This document shows, piece after piece, positions 32,864 through 42,535 of a stretch of DNA of 64,000 bases. The stretch lies in the NCBI GenBank assembly GCA_017163975.1, contig JAFFSR010000004.1, positions 6,262,001 through 6,326,000 of the forward strand. The letters run 5' to 3'. Positions within the stretch are counted from its first letter, which is position 1. Each line of letters begins with the position of its first letter. Under the pieces are notes generated by a model. The model made no database searches, was not told the DNA's origin, and saw only the letters and a program-made list of their open reading frames with translations. Source of the stretch: Anastatus disparis. Its lineage: Eukaryota; Arthropoda; Insecta; Hymenoptera; Eupelmidae. A program made the translations under genes and the position numbers.

Positions 32864-33583
32864 ATTAAACTGAATAAATTAAACTTAATAAAAAAAACAA
32901 AACACGGTTTTCCTTTTTTTAAACCCTACTTATTATCTACATCCAAAAAATAAATTAATTTAATATTTGAAAATTTCAAAAAAATTTTTAATTATTAATA
33001 TGAAGTAAAATAAAAATCAATTTTTAATTATTAATATTAAGTAAAATAAGAAAAATTTTTAACTATTAATATTAAGTAAAATAAAAAAAAAATATTCATT
33101 ATCTATAGTACATTATTAAACGGGTGTGTAAAGGCTTTATTTACGAAACGAGAAGTTTACAGCCCGAGCCGAAGGCGAGGGCTGTAATGAGTTTCGTAAA
33201 AAAGCCTTTACGCATCAGTTTCATAATATATTTTCTCGCTTGAGAGCCGAAAAAGAGAAAAGAAATTGCGATTTTGAGGTTAGAATGCGAGAAAAACAAT
33301 TAAGGTAATATTGAGGAAATACAGTAAGAAGGGGAAAAAATAAAAAGAAATAGAATTACATTTTTTTATTTTATTCTTTTTAGTTTTTTTAAATAAAATG
33401 AATTGATAATTAAAAAAAATTGCATTATACAAAAATTAAATTATATAATAAAGAACATTATATTACACACATAACGAAAAAATATTATAAAAAATATTAC
33501 ATAAAATATATAAAAATCACTGTAATATTATCACTTCATTTATTATACGTGGACGGGCTGTTGACGGCGTGCTGAATGTCGCC
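32864..33583. other. Non-coding spacer with hairpin
   Basis: AT-rich spacer between the convergent exonuclease-like gene and gene G. It contains three roughly 40-bp imperfect repeats of an AATTATTAATATTAAGTAAAATA-like unit (32985-33090) and the double-stem hairpin at 33127-33214. Confidence 0.5.
33127..33214. repeat. Two-tier hairpin
   Basis: Outer stem: TGTAAAGGCTTTATTTACGA AAC (33127-33149) pairs with 33191-33214. Inner stem: TTACAGCCC (33157-33165) pairs with GGGCTGTAA (33179-33187); loop GAGCCGAAGGCGA. GC-rich in an otherwise AT-rich spacer. It may be a small non-autonomous element or a structured RNA; no family recognised. Confidence 0.65.
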
Positions 33584-34692
33584 TCAGTGACTGTTGTAGT
33601 GCTGGTCGATTTTTTTTTCTGCAAGCTCTCGCCCAAGTTTCCGCATCCATTCGCGTGCAGACGTTAGCTTTCCTGAAAAATAAAATTGAAAATATGTTTT
33701 GAATGAAAGCAAGCTTAAGAAAAGCGTGTAAAAATGAAATTATATAATTTAGTTATTTTTTCTAATATTACCTTGTGAAGATGAAGTAGACGGAAGTGGC
33801 TCTGCGGCTCCTGAAGTTGATGGTCTTGCCGGCTCTGCAGCTCCAGAAGTTGATGGTCTTGCCGGCTCTGCAGCTCTGGAAGTTGATGGTCTTGCCGGCT
33901 CTGCAGCTCCAGAAGTTGATGGTCTTGCCGGCTCTGCAGCTCTGGAAGTTGATGGTCTTGCCGGCTCTGCAGCTCTGGAAGTTGATGGTCTTGCCGACTC
34001 TGCAGCTCTGGAAGTTGATGGTCTTGCCGGCTCTGCAGCTCTGGAAGTTGATGGTCTTGCCGGCTCTGCAGCTCTGGAAGTTGATGGTTTTGGCTCCGCG
34101 GCTCTGCTTTTCGAAGAGGGAATCTCTTCTCGTCGGGGTCTCTTGTTTTGAGAATCTGTAAACATTAAAAAAAAAAATAATATTAGAAAAAATTTTACGT
34201 TACATATTTAGAATAAATTAATTGAAAAAAGAAAATCAATTTTACCTTGCGCCTTTTTGGGGATCCGTCCAAGATCATCAATTGATCTTTTCACTCGTCC
34301 TCTCGAGCTTGCAGATGAACTCGAGGATGACGAGGATGAACTCGAGGACGATGATGAACTCGAGGACGACGATGATGAACTCGAGCTTAGACTCCTCGAT
34401 CGCACATTCACTTGATTTTGTGATTGCGAGGAACTCCCCGATGGAGTCCTCGATGAAGTCCTCGATGGAGTCCCCGATGAAGTCCTCAATGGAGTTCCCG
34501 ATGGAGTCCCCGATGAAGTCCTCGATGGAGTCCCCGATGAAGTCCTCGACGGAGCCCCTGATGAATTCCCCGATGAATTCCCCGATGGAGTCCCCGATGA
34601 ATTAATTCCATTATATAACTGCTGCATAGCAGCCATCGGAGGCAGTGGTGGCACTAAAAAAAGAAAAAAAAATTAAATATATTTATACTTAA

Positions 34693-34741
<49 letters not shown>

Positions 34742-34900
34742 AAATTTATTTGAAATAAATAAATACTTACGTGCGTCGAAGGTTTGCATCGCCCATGACA
34801 CATGTTCCAACATCATGAGTAACGTTGGTCCATTGGAAATTATCCACCTTATTCGATCCTGAACATTTTTAATGCTGCTCTTCTTGTTTGAGTTGTTCAT
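33584..34900 (-). CDS. Ser-rich terminal gene G (4 exons, intact)
   Basis: Exons 34771-34900, 34246-34653, 33772-34155, 33584-33672, all with GT-AG borders and phase 1 joins; 336 aa, no stop. Exon 1: MNNSNKKSSIKNVQDRIRWI, then the conserved hydrophobic SNGPTLLMMLEHVSWAM segment. Exon 2: PPLPPMAAMQQLYNGINSSG, then tandem SGTPSRTS-type 4-6 residue repeats and about 30 consecutive Ser. Exon 3: a basic KRPRREE start and nine 10-residue repeats (STSRAAEPARP and variants). Exon 4: a helical GKLTSAREWMRKLGRELAEK tail. The protein looks largely disordered with a structured N-terminal helix pair. Function unknown. It occupies the cargo position between the exonuclease-like gene and the right end. Confidence 0.65.
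34700..34737. repeat. (AT)n microsatellite in intron 1 of gene G
   Basis: About 19 AT units between exon 1 and exon 2. Confidence 0.9.
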
Positions 34901-36819
34901 GATTTTTTTTTCTTTTTCAAATTTATGAAAATTCACTTAGAAAAGAAAATCTTCGAACTGATAACTGCATCATACAGCATTTGACTTATATAGGGAAAAT
35001 TTAGCTTTCTCTTTTCCCTTTAATTTTTGAAAAACTCTGTGATTGGTGAAAAATTTTCCTTCTAAAAAAAATTAACACACCCTTAAAAAATTTTCAACCA
35101 TCCTCCGTAGCTTCTGGACACGCCTTAGTTTCCGTTTTATTATGAACTTAAACAAATTTTTTTCGAAAAAAAAATCACAACTGTGACTTTAAAATTTTAG
35201 GAAAAGGATAATTTCCTTTTAACAGTGCAAGAGGTTACATAAATCTTTGAAAAATAAAAGAGTAATAGCTGGAATCCTTTGAATATTTTTTCTTTCGAAA
35301 AAAACCCTCATAAACTTGCAATAAATTTTCAAAAAAAAGGAATTGTCATTTTTAAAGGAAAGTGAACGCATGTATATCTTCATTGAAGCAAGATTTTTTC
35401 TTGCTTAAATTTAAAAAAGAAAAGAATAGATTTCTATACCCTTGGTTTAAAATAAAAGGAAGTTGACCGTGGCGATCTTACATTTTTTTTTCATCCGTTC
35501 CATCCTATTTTTCCTCAAAAAAAAAACGCGTTGTCTCTTTGAAAAAAAAACAAAATTATTTTCTCAAGGAAACTGATACATACCTAAAATACAAAATTCA
35601 GAAAAAAGATTTTCACCAACACTGAAAAAAGCATCATATATCTTCGAAAAAATTTGAAAAAGAAATCGCAGGAAAAACCCTTTCAATATTTTTCTTCTTC
35701 CGAAAAAAAAAATTTCTCAAAGGAACCCAAAAAATACAAATTTTCAAAAACAGATTTTCTACAACACAGCAGAGAGCCTCATATATCTTCGAAAAAATAG
35801 AAATAGCTAGAAAACCCTTTCAGTATTTTTTTTTCCTTCCAGAAACAGCTTCTTAGACCTTCAATAAATTTTCAAAATAAAAAGGCATTGTTATATTTAA
35901 AAAAAAAGTGAGCCATTATGTCTTCATCAATGCATGATTTTTTCTCCTTGCGTAAATTTAAAAAACAAAAGATTAATTTTCTGTACCCACGATTTAAAAG
36001 AATAATGACCGTGGTGATCTTATATTTTTTCATCCTATTTTTCTTTAAAAAAAAGAGTCGTCCCTTTAAAAAAAAAATACGAAATTATATCCTCAAGGAA
36101 ACTAATACATACCCAAAAATAAAAATTCTTAGAAATCGATTTTCTTTAACACAGCAGAGAGCCTTATATATCTGCGAAAAAAAGGGATTTTCTCCAGCAG
36201 GTAAATCTTTTTTTTTTTTTGCTCAGCTCAGAAGAGACCGCAGGTGAGCGGTAGCATTTTATTACCCTTTAAAAAGTAAGAAAAGAAAAGGTCAATCTTT
36301 TCTCATAATCTTGCAATTGTGTAACTTTAAATATTATAAGGTAAAATTTATAGTTTCCTTATGCATTATATCCTAAAAGTTTCATTATTTTCATGCACCT
36401 GTGACTTAAAAAAGAACACACACAGTGTACTGCATTTAGAGACAGGTCGCCCCTTTCCCTTTCTTCTAAAAGCAGGTAAATTTTCATGCAATGTCAAAGA
36501 AAACGCATAGTAGACCAGCACTGCCTAAAAGGTCTGCCCTTTCCCTCTCTTCTAAGAGTAGGTCAATTTTTCTGCGTCCCCAAAATAGAACATACAGTGG
36601 GTGGCGCTCTATCCTTTCCTTAAAAATAAGAAGAGAGAAGGGCTAGCCCTTTCCTAAAAGAAAATACATTTTTTTAAGGAAGGGAAGACATACGTATTTT
36701 AAATAGACCGGATTGTAACACACTTAGTGGAGGGAGACTAGTGTTTTATCCTTTTTCATTTTTTAAACAGGGGGAGGAATTCACATGTATTTTAAATGAC
36801 ACGGATTCTAACACACTTG
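34901..36819. other. A-rich subterminal region
   Basis: Non-coding. Several imperfect copies, each 100-180 bp, of a motif including ACAGCAGAGAGCC.CATATATCTTCGAAAAAA (around 35630, 35770, 36150) and of AAAAAGTGAGC...TATGTCTTCAT; repeats also match the ends of the left mosaic near 6180-6480. No gene seen. Confidence 0.45.
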
Positions 36820-36879
36820 GGAGAGGAGAGGGGGTGTGCTACAATCCGGGCGTGCCAGTATGCCTATAGCCTATCTACT
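36820..36879. mobile_element. Internal Polinton terminus
   Basis: GGAGAGGGGGTGTGCTACAA leads to GCCAGTATGCCTATAGCCTA and TCTACT, ending at 36879: a diverged copy of the right end lying 3.2 kb inside the complete element. Sequence beyond it (ATTCTCTT, then an intron of gene H) does not repeat GTCCAT. It shows the right arm contains two successive terminal modules. Confidence 0.65.
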
Positions 36880-37900
36880 ATTCTCTTCTGAAAAAAGGAA
36901 AAAAAAATTAATTATTTATTTAGATAAAATTATTATTTTCAAAAAAAATTAATATTTTAAACTTTTTTCTTTTTTTATTTTTTTTTCAATGAAATATTTT
37001 TTGTTTTTTTTCAACTTACTTGTACCCGAGGGTCCTGGTTGCGGAGACTTCTCCCGAAGTTGTGATCCTGAAACAGAAAAAATAAATATTTTAATCTTTT
37101 TTCTTTTTATATTTTAATGAAATATTTTTTGATTTTTTTTAACTTACTTGTGCCCGAGGGCCCTGGTTGCGGAGACTTCTCTCGAAGTTGTGATCCTGAA
37201 ACAGAAATAATAAATATTTTAATTTTTTTTTTTTTTATATTTTAATGAAATATTTTTTGTTTTTTTTAACTTACTTGTCCCCGAGGGCCCTGGTTGCGGT
37301 GACTTCTCCCGAAGTTGTGATCCTGAAACAGAAAAAATAAATATTTTAATCTTTTTTCTTTTTATATTTTAATGAAATATTTTTTTTCGTTTTTTTTAAC
37401 TTACTTGTACCCGAGGGCCCTGGTTGCGGCGAGTTCTCTCGAAGAGGAGTTCTTACATCCTCGTTGTTGACTCTGGGAACTTTCTTGGGCGTTGCTCTGC
37501 ATGAAGAGCAACTCGATGACGTTCCACTGGTACTCGAACTTGAACTCGAACTCGAGCTCGATGATCTTTTTCTCGAGCGCTTCGGGCTTGCCCTCGGTGT
37601 TTCCATATTTTCGAAGCCTTGATATAATTGCTGCATTGAAGCAGACTGCGGCATCGGTGGCACTAAAAAAAGAAAACAAAAATAATTAATTATTGAAATA
37701 ATATATAAAAACTATTAATTATGAAAAAGAAAAAAATTATCAAATATTACTCACACGATGTTATTGCATCCATCGCCCATGTGACGTGATCAAGCATCAA
37801 CAAGATCAACGAGCCGTTCCTCATTAACCATTGGATTCTATCCTCATTATTTTGAGGCTCGCACTAGTTTTGTTTTCTTGGTTTTTTTTCCGTTTGCCAT
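36871..37900 (-). pseudogene. Ser-rich terminal gene H with triplicated exon
   Basis: Exons: 1 about 37755-37900, 2 37405-37662, then three 48-nt exons 37275-37322, 37148-37195, 37020-37067, then a last exon 36871-36887 that runs into an element terminus and stops at TAG inside it. The 48-nt exons each encode SQLREKSPQPGPSGT or close, with introns of about 80 bp and identical borders. Exon 1 retains QWLMRNGSLILLMLDHVTWA but small deletions before it put the upstream ATG out of frame. The long final exon of copies D and E is missing. Function unknown. Confidence 0.55.
37000..37420. repeat. Tandem exon-intron repeat (period ~127 bp)
   Basis: Three full units plus the matching 3' end of exon 2. 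Each unit holds one acceptor, one 48-nt phase 1-1 exon and one donor, so added units keep the reading frame. Units differ mainly in the third position after ACTTGT (ACCC, GCCC, CCCC). Confidence 0.8.
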
Positions 37901-38451
37901 TTTTTATTTTTTTAAATACGATTTAAATCGAAACTTAAATTTTTCAATCTTGCTTTAGGAAGCTTGAGAGACTGAATACTGAACATTGCATGCAGCACAG
38001 TATTTATACAAAAAAAATTTACAAAAATTACCTACCTGCGGAAAAAATTTTTTGACAATCCTCCAAGTATTTTCCACGCCCTCTTTTCTATCTAAAAAGA
38101 ATGCATTCGCAAAGGGCTTCGTTTTCAAAATTAAATGACCGATATATCGTTTTAGGAAAAGAGTAAAAGACCTTTTTTCTTAAAAAAAAAAAAAAAGATA
38201 AAATAAGATAAGTGGTGACTTTCAAAAATATAAACCTGTCAAGAAAACCTTTTCTGAAAAGAAAAAAATTCACCAATAACCTTATTTTAACTTAATACAT
38301 GGATATAGAATGGGCACAATAAAAGTTTCAATTTTGAAAGAAAAAAGATTATAAGATTATAAACATGAAAACCAAAAAAAAGTTTCTAGTAAAAGAAAAC
38401 ATATTTTTACGAAAAGGAAAAAAAGGTCTCTTTCCAACAAAATGAAAACAA
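37901..38451. repeat. Subterminal sequence upstream of gene H
   Basis: Matches 903-1480 upstream of copy A. Probably includes the promoter of gene H; no core promoter motif stands out. No other gene seen. Confidence 0.45.
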
Positions 38452-39222
38452 GTGACTTTAAATAGTAAAGTAATGTGAAAGTGACCAAAGGGAAAATATC
38501 TATCCATCAGAAGCATGTGGGTTAAAGAAACTGTCATAAAGATGAAAAAGAAAAAAAACATGCAGTGGTAAAACAATGATGAGACCGAGGGTTTTCTGTG
38601 TATACCTGCACTCAAAGACATTAGGCGCCACATGTATCCTTCAGCGTTGCGTAAAGCGCCGATTGCATTAAGATTATCAGAACAAGCAGAAAGTGACTTT
38701 GAATAGTAAAGTAATGTGAAAGTGACCAAAGGGAAAATATCTATCGATCAGAAGCATGTGGGTTAAAGAAACTGTCATAGAGATGAAAAAGAAAAAAAAC
38801 ATGCAGTGGTAAAACAATGACGAGACCGAGGGTTTTCTGTGTATACCTGCACTCAAAGACATTAGGCGCCACATGTATCCTTCAGCGTTGCGTAAAGCGC
38901 CGATTGCATTAAGATTATCGGAACAAGCAGAAAGTGACTTTGAATAGTAAAGTAATGTGAAAGTGACCAAAGGGAAAATATCTATCGATCAGAAGCATGT
39001 GGGTTAAAGAAACTGTCATAGAGATGAAAAAGAAAAAACATGCAGTGGTAAACAATGACGAGACCGAGGGTTTTTTGTGTATACCTGCACTCAAAGACAT
39101 TAGGCGCCGCATGTATCCTTCAGCGTTGCGTAAAGCGCCGATTGCATTAAGATTATCGGAACAAGCAGAAAGTGACTTTGAATAGTAAAGTAATGTGAAA
39201 GTGACCAAAGGGAAAGATTATC
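38452..39222. repeat. 240-bp tandem repeat, 3.2 copies
   Basis: Units 38452-38692 (241), 38693-38933 (241), 38934-39171 (238) and a partial fourth to about 39222. Each begins GTGACTTTGAATAGTAAAGT. Identity is above 95%. Minus-strand open frames crossing unit borders (97 to 126 codons) are repeat-borne and have no recognisable domain. Confidence 0.85.
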
Positions 39223-39744
39223 GGAGTAATCAGAGTCCATTTTCAGCACACTGATTGCGCCGACTAAGTGGCGCTGCGGGGAAGCGAAAGGGTCACTAGC
39301 AAACATAAAGTTTTTTCGGCGGATGGAGAGTCTTTTTTTGTAGCGCTGCCCACTATGCATTTTCTTGAACGTTGCACAAAAATTAACCTGCTTTTAGGAG
39401 AGAAGGAAAAGAATGTCCTTTCTCTTAATGCAGTACACTGTGTGTGTTCTTTTTTGAGTCGCAGGTGCATGAAAATAATGAATCATGCAACCTTTAAGAT
39501 ATAATACTATCTTTATCTTTTTGAAAGAAAATCTTTTTTGAGAAAAAAATTTATTATAAGGGTCAGCTATCTTTTTTCATCTTGTTTAAAAAAAAGGAGA
39601 ACTCTTATTTGTAAAAGATAAGGAAAAATATTCCTTGACCAAAGGAAAAATATCTATCGATCAAAAGAAGGTGGCTTAAAGAAAAAAAAGTCATAGAGAT
39701 GAAAAAAAGGAAAACATGCAATCGTAAACATTAATCTTTCAAAA
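39223..39744. other. Spacer before the right end
   Basis: A less AT-rich block (39223-39480) followed by A-rich DNA shared with 6380-7050. Open frames on both strands are short and I do not support any as a gene. Confidence 0.4.
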
Positions 39745-40046
39745 GAAAAAAACATCTTGGGACTCCCTACGGTATGGGGCCACCTACAAATCAAACAAAA
39801 AAAGGTAACTCTTATGGGTTTATACACATATTGGATTCTAAATCACATGGAGTAGGGAAGGGTGGGCGTGAACAAAATACTGAAATTCAAAAAATCACAC
39901 GGAGAAGGGAATTATACTCTTATGTGCTTATACACACATCGGATTCTCGATCACATGGAGTAGGGAAGGGTGGGCGTAAATAAAAACCAAAATTCAAAAA
40001 ATCACTCGAAGAAGGGGATACTCTTATGGGCTTATACACACATTAC
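39745..40046. repeat. Subterminal tandem repeats, right end
   Basis: Three copies of a roughly 110-bp unit containing ACTCTTATG(G/T)G(T/C)TTATACACA, a GGATTCT box, ATCACATGGAGTAGGGAAGG and a GAAATTCAAAAAATCAC tail. The same array precedes the terminus at 7404. Subterminal repeats of this kind can be binding sites for integrase or replication proteins; that is inference. Confidence 0.65.
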
Positions 40047-40120
40047 ATTCTAGATCACTTTGAGGAGAGAGGGGGTGATCCAGAAGGAACCTGAGCCAGT
40101 ATGCCTATAGCTTATCTACT
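40047..40120. repeat. Right terminal inverted repeat
   Basis: Inverted match to 19405-19478, ending GCCTATAGCTTATCTACT at 40120, followed at once by the GTCCAT duplication. Confidence 0.85.
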
Positions 40121-40126
40121 GTCCAT
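40121..40126. repeat. Target-site duplication, right
   Basis: GTCCAT, identical to 19399-19404. Confidence 0.85.
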
Positions 40127-41460
40127 CAATTGGATAGTTTACTATATGAGTTTTCTTGAATCTCAAACGACATACCACCTTCCTTTTTTTATAAAGAACA
40201 TATTAACGTTTTTCAATCAAAAACGAGATATCACCTTTCTTTAGGTATTCTACAAATTTCATAATTTATGAATTATGTAAGTAACTTTGTAATAATTGTA
40301 TGTCAAGCTTGTCGATGCAATATTTTCAAGTTCCACGTTTATACTAACGTCAAATTATAATAAAAATTTGAACATAATATAATGAATTAGGTCGATTTAA
40401 TATTATTATTTAGAAAATGAAATGTTGCTTTTTGTCAATTGTAGTTTGAACGTGTGCGCTAATGTAACGTTATCACAATTTTAAAATAGACTTTGAAATT
40501 ACAAAAATATGTAGATTCATTTATTTTATATTAAATATCCCTTTTGAATACTTTTTTTTAATTATTAGAAAGTAGAAGATACGAAAAAACAAATAAAAAT
40601 AAAGAATTAGATAAAAATTTATGCCCTGTTTTTTAAGATTTATTTGTAATTTTTGAACGGAGCAATCTTGATTTATTACTTGGACTTATACAGTTTGCGT
40701 ATAATAACGTATAAAAATTTTTTAAATAACAATATATATTTTTGAAATATTTTCTTCAGTTTTTGAAAATTGTAAAAAAACTAGCTCAACATAATATTGG
40801 AAATTTTTTTTTTCAGAAATAATTAATAAATTCATGTTTTTATGTATTGTTTGTACCTTATTCATATTTTCAATTTAAACAATTTTTACATGCTAAACAT
40901 CATTATTTTTAAGATTTAGGTTTAAACTTTTGTTTTGTAACTAATAAATAAATTTACATGATTCAAAGCATTAAGCAATGATTTATGTTCACCAAAAACT
41001 TACTGTAATAAATCTAAAATTTTTTATAAAAATTGCATCTTACATATTTATTAATAAAATATTTTAACAACATTTCAATTGTTTTCATTCAACCTCCTAT
41101 TTTTAATAAATACTTCTTTTCAGAGTTGACATTTCAGGTAAGATTTTTTTTGCGCGGGAACCTACAAATAAATTTATAAAGAAGTAAATACAAATATGTA
41201 AATTAAAAAAATTATATTATTTATGGAAATAAGAATAATCTTAACTTTAATTTTTCACAAAATTAAAATTTGTAAATATTTATTTTTGAAAATGTGATTT
41301 TATTTTAAAAAATTATAAGGAAAAATTAAAATACTTTTCTTTTTTGAATTAAAGTTTTGAATTTTTTTTAAGAATTAAAAAATTTATACACATGAAAGCA
41401 AAGAAAACTAAAATATTTCGTAAGTAACATTTAAATATTCTTTTAATATCGATCGAGTCA
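40127..41460. other. Host intergenic DNA
   Basis: AT-rich, no gene, terminus or long repeat seen. It is the natural continuation of 17502-19398 across the insertion site. Confidence 0.5.
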
Positions 41461-41953
41461 TCATTTTTTGAATACTTCTACTGTAACAGTTTTAAACCCT
41501 TCCAGAGTCTCTTGGTATTCTGGCGTATTGAATTTTTGTTCAAGCTTTTGGAACGCTCCTTGTACAGCATCGGTAATAACTTCACCAATTTTTCAACTGG
41601 AGTCAGATGTTTAAGTGACTAAATTTAATTTTAAAAAGTAAATTTTTAAAATTTTGAATAAATATTTTAACGATTATAAAGGCAAAAAAAATTAAACTAT
41701 TTACATTATGGTGTAAATCGTCATCGGTACTGTGTTTGGTAGGAGAAGTCTGTAATATAAATTATGAAATTATTTTTACATATATTAACACGGAATACAC
41801 AATAAATCATAATTAAAAGTAAAATAATCACAATTTTTTCATAAGGAATATTTTTTTGTGTGTAGAGATGTAAATTAATTTTAAAGCAATAAAAAATATC
41901 ACAAAAACTACTGCGCAGATGATAAAACAAACGAAGAAAATCTTGGAGATCAT
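41461..41953 (-). pseudogene. Small secreted-type protein gene, frameshifted
   Basis: Three exons: 41912-41953 (MISKIFFVCFIICA, a signal-peptide-like start), 41705-41749 (TSPTKHSTDDDLHHN), 41461-41618. Borders are GT-AG and phase 0. The last exon is 158 nt, one base short of a whole number of codons: it opens SLKHLTPVEK and then, in another frame, continues IGEVITDAVQGAFQKLEQKF to a TGA at 41461. The break sits at a run of five A bases. A secreted, helical small protein would fit, for example a venom or haemolymph peptide, but I do not recognise a family. This is host DNA outside the element. Confidence 0.45.
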
Positions 41954-42535
41954 TTTGAGGATTTGAAATGACTGAAAAACAGTTGAATCGATTCAAAAGT
42001 CACTTGTATTTATACAAAAATTATGTTATTTTGATAGTGTGAATGATAATGATATTTGATGCAATCATTTAAGTTCATCTAATAAATAATCGAAACGGTT
42101 TGTTCAAATACGTAATATCTAAATTAAAATTTGATCTAATAATAAATTTTAATATTTTCTCTAACTTTGATTCTTCTTATTAATGTTTAACACTTATTCA
42201 TGATTTCTTCTATCAATACCGTATAAATATACTTTAAATAATAATAAATAAGGATGAATTCAATATGTAAGAGCTATACTATATACAAGTTAGTATTTAT
42301 CCTCTTTTATTTAAAAAAATGAGAGCACAGAAAATTGGAAAATCATATTCTGCAAGACCAAATTTTTTTTACTCCTTTACATTGACAATATATTGTGACA
42401 GATGAAAATTTTACATGTTCACAACTGGTTATAAATTCATATTTTTAATTATTATTCAACACACTTGAATTAGCTGGAAATTCAATTATAAACCAGTACT
42501 CGCATACATTCAGCATTTCACCAACAAAATATTAA
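41954..42535. other. Host intergenic DNA
   Basis: AT-rich; may include the promoter of the minus-strand gene ending at 41953. Nothing else seen. Confidence 0.4.

Larger units (their letters stand above)
19405..40120. mobile_element. Complete Polinton/Maverick (adintovirus-like) element
   Basis: A 20,716-bp element bounded by inverted repeats and a GTCCAT duplication. It carries the Polinton core set: RVE integrase, protein-primed DNA polymerase B, FtsK/HerA packaging ATPase, adenain-like protease, double jelly-roll and single jelly-roll capsid proteins. It also has a PLA2-domain virion protein, two exonuclease-like genes and spliced Ser-rich genes near the right end. Protease, scaffold-like gene, integrase and polymerase each carry at least one stop or frameshift, so the copy is an inactive genomic fossil, though capsid and ATPase frames are intact. 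A further terminus-like junction at 36879 shows that its right end is composite. Confidence 0.9.

Noticed and set aside
33796..34605. Plus-strand open frames of 121 and 127 codons with repeats such as LLKLMVLPALQL
   Set aside because: They are antisense to the repetitive exons 2 and 3 of gene G, which has consistent splice sites on the other strand.
38349..39208. Minus-strand open frames of 97-126 codons repeated three times
   Set aside because: They follow the 240-bp DNA repeat and cross unit borders; nearly identical units give no evidence of coding selection.
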